Assembly (NCBI GenBank): GCA_030680655.1
Contig: JAUXUZ010000445.1
Span: 1 to 16,456, forward strand
DNA length: 16,456 nucleotides
Origin: Phycisphaerales bacterium
GTDB lineage: Bacteria; Planctomycetota; Phycisphaerae; Phycisphaerales; UBA1924
Direction of reading: 5' to 3'
The notes beneath the pieces are model-generated. The model made no database searches. It was not told the origin of the DNA and saw nothing but the letters and a program-made list of their open reading frames with translations. Below, one piece after another: positions 7,810-12,854 of the stretch. Each line of letters starts with the position of its first letter. Within the stretch, counting starts at the first letter, position 1. A program made the position numbers and the translations under genes.

Positions 7810-8397
7810 CTACCGCAGCCTTGCCGCAATGGCCGCCAGGAGTTCTTCGGGCTCGGTCATCCGTCCTGCGCCGACCGTGCGGCACGCCTGCCAGCCCGTG
7901 CCGGGCCCGACGATGGTGAAGCCGTCGGCGGTCAGCGCGGCGAGGTTGCGCTGCGTGCTCGGCTGGTTCAGCATCACCTCGTTCATCGACGGTGCCAGCA
8001 GAACCGGCGTGGCGCTCCGGTCGATCGCCGAGAGGATGAGGGTGACAACGTCGTCGGTGAGGCCGACCGCCAGGCGCGCCAGGCAGTCCATGCTGCACGG
8101 CGCGACGATCGCCAGGTCCGCCGCCCGCGCGAGGCTGATGTGCTGCGGGTCGTGGCTCTCAACGTGCTCCCACGCGCTGGTGTAGACGGGCCGCCCGGAC
8201 AGCGCCTGGAACGTCAGGGGGGTGACGAACCGCGCCGCGGAGGGCGTCATGGCGACGGTCACCTGGGCGCCCGCCTGCGCCAGGCGCGAGACGAGCGTGC
8301 AGGTCTTGTACGCCGCGATGCCGCCTGTCACGCCCACAAGGATGCGCTTGTCGCGCAGGTGCTCGACGCTCGTGGTGGGGGGGGGGTGGGTGTCCAT
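7810..8397 (-). CDS. coaC: phosphopantothenoylcysteine decarboxylase (CoaC domain only)
   Basis: 195 residues, a flavoprotein of the HFCD (Dfp/Pad1) family. It decarboxylates 4'-phospho-N-pantothenoylcysteine to 4'-phosphopantetheine in coenzyme A synthesis. Visible are 'ILVGVTGGIAAYK' (19-31), the active-site His86 in 'HISLARAADLAIVAP', the 'APSMN' loop with Asn139 (135-139), and the substrate clamp Cys172 with 'GAGRMTEP' (176-183). Most bacteria have CoaC fused to the synthetase CoaB (about 400 residues); here the frame stops right after CoaC, so CoaB must be elsewhere. Two departures are seen: 'APCSMDCLAR' has Asp where many relatives have Asn in 'TANTLAK', and 'ACRTVG' replaces the common 'ACGE.G'. 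The start is the ATG at 8395-8397. No Shine-Dalgarno is visible, and codons 5-7 fall in a ten-C tract (G on the plus strand). It lies 95 bases downstream of rpoZ. Confidence 0.9.
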   Translation of the reverse strand: MDTHPPPTTSVEHLRDKRILVGVTGGIAAYKTCTLVSRLAQAGAQVTVAMTPSAARFVTPLTFQALSGRPVYTSAWEHVESHDPQHISLARAADLAIVAPCSMDCLARLAVGLTDDVVTLILSAIDRSATPVLLAPSMNEVMLNQPSTQRNLAALTADGFTIVGPGTGWQACRTVGAGRMTEPEELLAAIAARLR

Positions 8398-8410
8398 GCG
8401 GCGGGCGCCG

Positions 8411-8446
8411 GAAAAGAGACAGGCCCGGCGCGATCGCCCGGGCCTG
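8411..8446 (-). terminator. terminator-like hairpin between rpoZ and coaC
   Basis: On the minus strand CAGGCCCGG pairs with CCGGGCCTG (a 9-base perfect stem at plus coordinates 8438-8446 and 8420-8428, loop of 9 containing GCGATCGC), followed by TCTCTTTTC. The tail is T-rich but interrupted. It sits 47 bases after the rpoZ stop and 14 bases before coaC, so it could end the rpoZ transcript or set a lower level of read-through into coaC. Confidence 0.55.
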
Positions 8447-8492
8447 ATGGCTGGTTACGCGGGTCACCCGGCGCGGGCACCGGGCTGCGTGG

Positions 8493-8732
8493 TCAGTTCT
8501 TGCCTTCGGGGAGCGCCGCGAGCGTCGCGGGGTCGGTGAAGTCGAGCTGCGGCTCGATCTTGCCGGTCATGATCTCCTCGACGGCGATCTCCAGGTCCGA
8601 GCGGCCATTCCGCTCGACCATCGGCCGGGCGCCGTCCATGAGCTGGACGAGCCGACGCTGGATAAGTGCACAGAGCTTGAAGCGGCCACCGACCTTGTCG
8701 ATGATCTCGTCGCCCTTGAGAGCTTCGATCAT
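8493..8732 (-). CDS. rpoZ: DNA-directed RNA polymerase subunit omega
   Basis: 79 residues from the ATG at 8730-8732. Omega helps fold and hold the beta' subunit of RNA polymerase. The family pattern is clear in the first half: 'GDEIIDKVGGRFKLCALIQRRLVQLMDGARP' in two pieces (residues 7-19 and 20-37), matching the canonical 'ED.L.KV..RF.LV..A..RA.QL' helix region, then 'DLEIAVEEIMTGKI', the equivalent of the 'ALREI..G.I' helix. The start at 8732 is chosen because AAGGAA lies about 10 bases before it; an in-frame ATG at 8759 would add nine residues but has no ribosome site. Pairing rpoZ with CoaBC/CoaC is a classic arrangement (gmk-rpoZ-dfp), and supports both assignments; gmk is not here. A perfect DnaA-box sequence lies 61 bases upstream of its start. 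Confidence 0.88.
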   Translation of the reverse strand: MIEALKGDEIIDKVGGRFKLCALIQRRLVQLMDGARPMVERNGRSDLEIAVEEIMTGKIEPQLDFTDPATLAALPEGKN

Positions 8733-8826
8733 GTTTGAACATTCCTTCGTGCGGACCATTCGGCCACGCGGCGGGTACCTCGAACGGTGGAGTTATCCAC
8801 ATTCGGGCCCGTTGTGCGTGTCTGGC

Positions 8827-8854
8827 TTGTTTGCGAACCAGTCGTCCGTATACT
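8827..8854 (+). promoter_or_regulatory. promoter TTGTTT-16-TATACT before the DUF3553 leader
   Basis: The -10 TATACT (8849-8854) matches five of six consensus bases. The -35 candidate TTGTTT (8827-8832) matches the leading TTG, with a 16-base spacer. Transcription from about 8861 would give a leader of roughly 300 bases before the ATG at 9160. Confidence 0.55.
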
Positions 8855-9028
8855 AGGGGGTGTCGGCCCGGCAGTCACTGCGATTGCGGGCCTTCGGTAT
8901 GGGTGGGGCCTCCGATCGAATCGCCTGAGTGCGGTCGTCGGGCCTCGCCGAAGATCGAAAAAACACGTACTGACAGAGCATCGGCCTGCGGGTCGAGGTG
9001 TTGATTCAGGGTTTTGTTTGGTGATTGG

Positions 9029-9055
9029 CAGGGTCGCAATGTCTTCGCGACCCTG
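9029..9055 (+). other. perfect 9-base-pair hairpin in the DUF3553 leader
   Basis: CAGGGTCGC (9029-9037) pairs exactly with GCGACCCTG (9047-9055) around a 9-base loop. It is not followed by a T-run. It is the first of two perfect stems in the leader. Confidence 0.5.
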
Positions 9056-9110
9056 GCTGGACCGCTCGCAGTGGATGCCGAGCCGACCGGACTTTGCGGG
9101 GAAGGGGGAA

Positions 9111-9134
9111 CGAGCGGGCCTTGCGGCCCGCTCG
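9111..9134 (+). other. perfect 10-base-pair hairpin with TTGC loop just before the DUF3553 gene
   Basis: CGAGCGGGCC (9111-9120) and GGCCCGCTCG (9125-9134) form a perfect stem closed by TTGC. There is no T-run, and the ribosome site (GAGGA, 9149-9153) is 14 bases further on. It is terminator-strength but lacks the tail, so it more likely affects translation, RNA stability or factor binding. Confidence 0.55.
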
Positions 9135-9159
9135 GATTCGAGACAACCGAGGACCGTTG

Positions 9160-9765
9160 ATGTTGACCAAGCAATTTGCGTTCGGGGACAGAGTCGTACA
9201 CGCCGGGCGTCCGGAGTGGGGCACCGGCATCGTCAGCGCTGCCGTGCCCGACACGCAGGAGGGCAAGTCGTGCCAGCGGGTAACCATCCGCTTCGAGCGG
9301 GTGGGTATCAAGACGCTCTCGACGGGCGTGGCGAACCTGGTGCCGGCCGAAGACGCCCCCGCGATGGTCGCCGCGGAGGCGAACCCGGCCGATCCGTTCG
9401 CGGGTGGGGGGAGCGACAAGTCGGCGCGTGAGCTGATGCTCAAGTTACCGGACGGGTGCACCGACCCGTTCCAGCCGCCGCGGGTGCGCCTGGAGGCGAC
9501 CGCGCGTCTCTTCCGTTTCAACGAACACGGCGGGAGCCTCATCGATTGGGCCGCGGCACAGAGCGGGCTCAAAGACCCGATGACGCGGTTCAACCGGCAC
9601 GAGTTAGAGGACCTGTTCAAGCGCTGGGTAATGACCCGCGACGAGCACCTCAAGAAACTGATCTGGGAGATGAAGAAGCAGGACCCCGTCGGGCTGTCGC
9701 TGGCGGTGAAGGGGGCGACGGGCAAGGCGCAGGCGATGATGAGGCGTTTCGACACCGGGCGCTGA
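9160..9765 (+). CDS. DUF3553 domain protein with helical C-terminal region
   Basis: 201 residues from the ATG at 9160, with GAGGA 6 bases upstream; the frame is open further up but lies in the leader. Residues about 5-62 are a DUF3553 domain: 'FAFGDRVVHAGRPEWGTGIV', then 'CQRVTIRFERVGIKTLSTG' and 'ANLVPAED'. This is a small beta-barrel-like module that elsewhere occurs alone or attached to UvrD/PcrA-type helicases and other nucleic-acid proteins. The rest is a charged, mostly helical region (about 85-195) with 'LPDGCTDPFQPPRVRLEATARLF' in two parts and 'FNRHELEDLFKRWVMTRDEHLKKL', which I do not recognise. A nucleic-acid or transcription-related role is only an inference from the domain. It is followed by the small coiled-coil gene after 285 bases. 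Confidence 0.82.
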   Translation: MLTKQFAFGDRVVHAGRPEWGTGIVSAAVPDTQEGKSCQRVTIRFERVGIKTLSTGVANLVPAEDAPAMVAAEANPADPFAGGGSDKSARELMLKLPDGCTDPFQPPRVRLEATARLFRFNEHGGSLIDWAAAQSGLKDPMTRFNRHELEDLFKRWVMTRDEHLKKLIWEMKKQDPVGLSLAVKGATGKAQAMMRRFDTGR

Positions 9766-9805
9766 GCGTGGGCCACAAACGGAATAAACCCACCACGACT
9801 TGAGC

Positions 9806-9833
9806 GTCCGAGAGCCCTTTGCTGGGCACGGAC
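9806..9833 (+). other. hairpin downstream of the DUF3553 gene
   Basis: GTCCG (9806-9810) with CGGAC (9829-9833) and GCCC (9814-9817) with GGGC (9824-9827) form a two-part stem with a 3-base/1-base internal loop and a TTTGCT apical loop, 40 bases after the stop codon. There is no T-run after it. The rest of 9766-10050 shows no gene, only a GC-rich leader with AGGAG before 10051. Confidence 0.35.
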
Positions 9834-10050
9834 CGGCGGTGGCTGCATGCTGAACGTGTTCTTCCCGGACGCAGCGCGTTGGCACGCCCGCTCCATTGTC
9901 GTGGCGCGCCCGTTGCACCCTGTTCCTCCGTCGAGCTGGCATCAACAACCAGCCCGGCACGCCCGGAAGAGAAAGAGGTCTGGGAGAAGCAGTTTGGAGC
10001 CGGCGCCGCGGAACGAGAGCCGCGGAGCCACAACTGAAGAGGAGCCAGAT

Positions 10051-10356
10051 ATGAACGAGAACGACTTCCAGCAGAGCCTTGGCGACCTGATCACGCAGAT
10101 CGAGAGCATGCCCGCCGACCAGAAGGAGCGTCTGAACGCCCTGGCCGACGAGGCCCGCGAACGCCACACCAAGATGAAGAAGACCGTGTCCGACCTGCAG
10201 GACTCGATGGACTACCTGCGTCTTTCGATCAAGTACCTGCTGTTTGATCTCGAGGCCACCCGGCGCGAGAACGCCTACCTCCGCAAGCTGCTGGAGAAGC
10301 AGGCCAACCCCAACGCCGAGGGCGAGAGCGGCGGCGAGGGCAACAGCGGCGAGTGA
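10051..10356 (+). CDS. small conserved coiled-coil protein
   Basis: 101 residues from the ATG at 10051, which has AGGAG (10040-10044) 6 bases upstream. The frame is open back to 9847, but that extension (Arg/Pro-rich) lacks a site and looks non-coding. The product is nearly all helix: 'IESMPADQKERLNALADEA' (18-36), then a heptad-like 'TVSDLQDSMDYLRLSIKYLL' (44-63) and 'FDLEATRRENAYLRKLLEK' (64-82), ending in a Gly/Glu/Asn/Ser-rich acidic tail. It has no signal peptide or membrane segment, so it is probably cytoplasmic and self-associating. I believe the 'DYLRLS.KYL.FDLEATRREN' block recurs as a short protein in planctomycetes, but I cannot name a function. Two hairpins follow, the second a strong terminator. 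Confidence 0.82.
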   Translation: MNENDFQQSLGDLITQIESMPADQKERLNALADEARERHTKMKKTVSDLQDSMDYLRLSIKYLLFDLEATRRENAYLRKLLEKQANPNAEGESGGEGNSGE

Positions 10357-10373
10357 CCGCAACGAACCACGGG

Positions 10374-10396
10374 GCGACGGGGTGAGCGCCCGTCGC
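10374..10396 (+). other. hairpin just after the small coiled-coil gene
   Basis: GCGACGGG (10374-10381) pairs perfectly with CCCGTCGC (10389-10396) around a 7-base loop, 17 bases after the stop. No T-run follows. It may protect the transcript 3' end ahead of the true terminator at 10460. Confidence 0.4.
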
Positions 10397-10459
10397 ACAC
10401 GACAGTGCACTCCTCCGCCACGGCGACACCCACGGCTCCTGGTGTGTCCGCCTCAAATG

Positions 10460-10499
10460 GCCCTGGATCCTGCGAGGCGCGGGATTCAGGGCTGTTTTT
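10460..10499 (+). terminator. intrinsic terminator of the small coiled-coil gene
   Basis: GCCCTGGATCC (10460-10470) pairs with GGATTCAGGGC (10482-10492), with one G-T pair and an 11-base loop, followed by TGTTTTTGATT. It lies about 100 bases after the stop codon at 10356 and before the convergent lipoprotein gene, whose stop is at 10552. Confidence 0.82.
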
Positions 10500-10551
10500 G
10501 ATTGGATCGAACGCGGGCGACGCCGGTCAGCGTCGCCTGTGCCAGCCGGTC

Positions 10552-11115
10552 TCAGTTTGGCGTCTTCAACGGCGGCAGTGTGTCGACCGCGCGGGCCGGG
10601 CCGTGGTCCAGCACGATCGCTGTGCGGGCCGTTCCAACACGGAGCGGTGCGGGCGGGCGCGCCGGCGCAGACCAGTCCACATCCACGCTGCCCGCGAACG
10701 TCGTGCTCGGGAGCGGCACGCTGAGCTCGTTCAGCAACTCACGGAAACGTCCGCCGGGAACGTACGCGACCCTCCCCGACACCGCGAGCGGTGACGACCC
10801 CGACTGGTTCGCGCCCGCGACAACGGGGAGTTCGAACGAGACCGTCCCGCCCGCGGGCGCCGTTGCCTGCGCCCAGCGTTCAACGCCGCCGGAAGCCCCC
10901 GCGCCCGTGTAGGCGATCGCCCACATCGCCACCGGTTCGCTCGCGTGGTTCTGGGCCTTGACGATCACGTGCACCACAGTGCTCCCGTCGCTCGCCGAAC
11001 GCTCGGCGATGAACGCCTCGGTCACCGTCAGCGTGGGGGCCTTGCCCGCGCACCCGCCGATGAGAACGGTGGCAAAGAGTGCCGCCAGCATGGTCGCCAT
11101 CGTCGCGTTGCGCAT
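10552..11115 (-). CDS. lipoprotein of unknown function
   Basis: 187 residues from the ATG at 11113-11115. The N-terminus is a lipoprotein signal, 'MLAALFATVLIGGC', with Cys22 as the probable lipidated residue. The mature part is beta-rich: 'STVVHVIVKAQNHASEPVAMWAIAYT' (in two parts, residues about 45-70), then 'GGTVSFELPVVA' and 'LAVSGRVAYVPGGRFRELLNEL', ending in a Pro/Arg-rich tail. The alternating strands and the 'N...EPV' segment are reminiscent of small immunoglobulin-like or LEA14-type beta sandwiches, but I cannot assign a family. There is no Shine-Dalgarno; a TACGCT box 6 bases before the ATG suggests a leaderless transcript. It is convergent with the small coiled-coil gene and lies 117 bases past the 11233-12594 gene, from which a terminator separates it. 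Confidence 0.75.
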   Translation of the reverse strand: MRNATMATMLAALFATVLIGGCAGKAPTLTVTEAFIAERSASDGSTVVHVIVKAQNHASEPVAMWAIAYTGAGASGGVERWAQATAPAGGTVSFELPVVAGANQSGSSPLAVSGRVAYVPGGRFRELLNELSVPLPSTTFAGSVDVDWSAPARPPAPLRVGTARTAIVLDHGPARAVDTLPPLKTPN

Positions 11116-11121
11116 GGGCAG

Positions 11122-11127
11122 AGCGTA
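11122..11127 (-). promoter_or_regulatory. -10-like TACGCT before the lipoprotein gene (possible leaderless start)
   Basis: On the minus strand TACGCT ends 6 bases before the ATG at 11115, with no ribosome site between. It is the same hexamer, at nearly the same distance, as before lysA and the EamA gene. No clear -35 is visible. Confidence 0.42.
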
Positions 11128-11177
11128 TCACAGTCGAGAGGGGAGATGGGCGACCATCGCCCGGCCGCGCCGCGGAA

Positions 11178-11206
11178 CGAAAAAGCCCCGGCACGGGCCG
11201 GGGCTT
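11178..11206 (-). terminator. intrinsic terminator of the BRCT-like coiled-coil gene
   Basis: On the minus strand AAGCCCCGGC and GCCGGGGCTT form a perfect 10-base stem with a 4-base loop (plus 11183-11192 and 11197-11206), running into TTTTTCGTT. It begins 27 bases after the stop at 11233. Its tail and stem closely match the terminator at 15094-15123. Confidence 0.85.
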
Positions 11207-11232
11207 GAAGGAGTCTTGACCTGTCGGACGGC

Positions 11233-12594
11233 TCAGCGACCGATCAGCGTGCGGAGGCGGTTCTCGTTGAGGACAGGGATGCTCGTCGCCGCGGCCTGCT
11301 CGAAGAGGCGGTCGTACTCGCGTGCGATGTTGCGCAGGCGGATGAACTCCTGGACGATGGCAACCGGCGCGCCGCCGTCGGGCTGCGGGGGGACCACGGG
11401 CCTGGAGCCGAGCACCAGGAAGTCAACCTCGCCCGAGAGCGAATCGACCAGCTTGCCGCCCCAGCCGGTGACGACGGCCTTGACCTCGCCGGCCTCGTCG
11501 GGCGTTGAGCGTCCGTCGTTGTTGGCGTCGAAGTTGCCGTACACCAGGAAGGAGTAGGTCTTCTTCGGGTCATAGAGGGCGTTGGCGATCACGTCGCCCT
11601 TGCTGACGGGGTTGCCGCGGGTGGCCCGCGTAACGCGGCAGGTGCTGCTGTTGGCGTCGAGGCGGATCACCTCGAGCGATGCCTTTCCGCGGGCGTAGTC
11701 ACCGTCGGCGGACCGCTTGATCTGGCCCGACTCGCCGTAGACCTCGAAGCTCATCCCCAGCACCACGCGGTCGGCTCGCCCACGGTTGATGTAGACGGTG
11801 CCGTCGGCATCGACAACCGCCAGCACGGTGCCGTCTACGAGGGTGGCCTCGTCCTGCGGCTTGAGCGTCTCGCTGGAGCGCTCCTTCTGCAGCGCCTTGA
11901 TCTTGCCCTGGCTGACGAGGTTCTCCTCGCGGAGGCGGCTGTTGAGGTCGTTGAGGCGCGCGGCCTCGTCGGCCGCGTCGCGCTTGATCTTCTCGAGGGC
12001 GGCGGCGCTCTCCTGCTGGCGCGTGTTCAGATCGGCCCGGGCGGCATCGATGCCGTCCTTGTAGCCCTTCACGTCGCTGCCGACGGCGGCCATCGCGGCG
12101 CCCATCGCTGCCTCGGCGGCTTTCTGCTTTTCCTGCATCGCGGTGAGGTTCTCAACGGCGGCGGCCCGTGCGGACTCTGCGCCCTTGATCGCGACGTCCT
12201 GCTGGGCGATCTTGGCCTGCAGCTCGTCGATGGTGCGCAGCACGGTGCTGCCGCCCACGGCCGCTTCGATCTTTTTGTTGAGCGAGTCGGGCGTCTCACC
12301 GGGTGAACCGGTCACCTTCTCGCTCACCCCGCGGAACTGCTGCTGCAAGTAGGCGACCAGCGAGCCACGCCCGGCCTTCTTGGCCTCGGTCAGCAGCAGG
12401 CGAACCTGGTCGTTGTTCTTCTCCGCGTCGGTCACGTACTCGGCCTGCTGGGTCTTGAGCTGCTGCGATTCTTTCGTCGCGTTGCTCATCCGAGCCCAGA
12501 AGACAAACGCGAGCACCGTGCTGCCGAGAGCAACCACCCCCAGCAGCGCGATCGTGACCCCAACGCCCGTGCCAACTCCACCGCGACCGGCCAT
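11233..12594 (-). CDS. membrane-anchored coiled-coil protein with C-terminal BRCT-like domain
   Basis: 453 residues from the ATG at 12592-12594 (AAAGGG 6 bases upstream). One hydrophobic segment (about 12-33) anchors it. Residues about 36-250 are a long Ala/Glu/Lys/Gln-rich coiled coil. A beta-rich module follows (about 252-345) with 'GTVYINRGRADRVVLGMSFEVY'. The last hundred residues look like a BRCT fold: strand 'YSFLVYGNF' (347-355), helix and 'WGGKLVDSLSGEVDFLVLG' (378-396), a helix 'AREYDRLFEQAAATSIPVL' (424-442), then 'NENRLRTLIG'. This matches the BRCT order of Gly-Gly turn, 'DxLV' strand, 'K..KA...GIPVV' and final helix. 'DANNDGRSTPDE' (356-367) fits the EF-hand calcium-loop spacing (positions 1, 3, 5, 6, 12). 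The BRCT assignment is my reading by pattern and the function is unknown. It is a single-gene unit with a promoter candidate and a terminator. Confidence 0.85.
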   Translation of the reverse strand: MAGRGGVGTGVGVTIALLGVVALGSTVLAFVFWARMSNATKESQQLKTQQAEYVTDAEKNNDQVRLLLTEAKKAGRGSLVAYLQQQFRGVSEKVTGSPGETPDSLNKKIEAAVGGSTVLRTIDELQAKIAQQDVAIKGAESARAAAVENLTAMQEKQKAAEAAMGAAMAAVGSDVKGYKDGIDAARADLNTRQQESAAALEKIKRDAADEAARLNDLNSRLREENLVSQGKIKALQKERSSETLKPQDEATLVDGTVLAVVDADGTVYINRGRADRVVLGMSFEVYGESGQIKRSADGDYARGKASLEVIRLDANSSTCRVTRATRGNPVSKGDVIANALYDPKKTYSFLVYGNFDANNDGRSTPDEAGEVKAVVTGWGGKLVDSLSGEVDFLVLGSRPVVPPQPDGGAPVAIVQEFIRLRNIAREYDRLFEQAAATSIPVLNENRLRTLIGR

Positions 12595-12686
12595 AGGAAA
12601 CCCTTTCAGTTAACCCCGATCGACCGGGGAGGTCCACGCGCAATCCAATACCCGCGGCGGCTGACCCGCCGAACACCGGGATCGTA

Positions 12687-12715
12687 AGTCTCTCAGAATC
12701 AAAGGGTTCCGTCAA
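12687..12715 (-). promoter_or_regulatory. promoter candidate TTGACG-17-GAGACT for the BRCT-like gene
   Basis: On the minus strand TTGACG (plus 12710-12715) matches five of six -35 bases and is followed after exactly 17 bases by GAGACT (plus 12687-12692), which keeps the A2 and T6 of a -10. It would give a leader of about 85 bases before the ATG at 12594. Confidence 0.4.
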
Positions 12716-12734
12716 ATGTCCGCGGCCAAGGTCC

Positions 12735-12821
12735 CCATCCACCTAAACAGGTGCCGCGGCGTGTGGATGAACTGTGGATGACTGCGCAACTGGCCGGAGG
12801 CCCGCTGATCCTGTGGACACG
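12735..12821. promoter_or_regulatory. cluster of DnaA-box-like TGTGGATGA repeats
   Basis: TGTGGATGA occurs at 12762-12770 and again at 12773-12781, an exact direct repeat 11 bases apart. Each differs by one base from the DnaA box TGTGGATAA. TGTGGACAC (12813-12821) is a weaker third copy, and CCATCCACC (12735-12743) a weaker one on the other strand. They lie in the divergent region between the BRCT-like gene and the acetyltransferase gene. The spacing of one helical turn suits a protein operator; an origin is not supported, as no AT-rich unwinding region or dnaA/dnaN is near. Confidence 0.35.
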
Positions 12822-12854
12822 CACCCGCCCGCTGGTCGATGCCTAAATGACGCT

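Larger units (their letters stand above)
8733..9159. other. 427-base divergent intergenic region, rpoZ / DUF3553 gene
   Basis: No gene is supported here. The left part (8733-8826) is the rpoZ upstream region and includes TTATCCACA (8793-8801), identical to the consensus DnaA box. The middle holds a plus-strand promoter (8827-8854). From about 8860 to 9159 is a long untranslated leader for the DUF3553 gene, with two perfect hairpins (9029-9055 and 9111-9134) and a short A-run (8958-8964 area). Plus-strand frames through this leader have no convincing start or family similarity. An independent small RNA is possible, but I saw no SRP, 6S, RNase P or tmRNA signature. Confidence 0.5.

Noticed and set aside
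8860..9159. Leader considered as 6S, SRP, RNase P or tmRNA
   Set aside because: None of the conserved motifs of these RNAs (for example the SRP GGAAGG loop) is present.
9006..9896. 296-codon minus-strand frame over the DUF3553 gene
   Set aside because: It is antisense to a recognisable domain, has no ribosome site, and has a low-complexity Arg/Ser/Pro composition.
9604..10410. 268-codon minus-strand frame across 9766-10050 and the small coiled-coil gene
   Set aside because: It is antisense to two genes on the plus strand that have good ribosome sites, and it has no family signal.
12735..12821. Replication origin
   Set aside because: The DnaA-like sites are imperfect and few, no AT-rich unwinding stretch adjoins them, and no dnaA, dnaN, gyrB or parAB is in the window.
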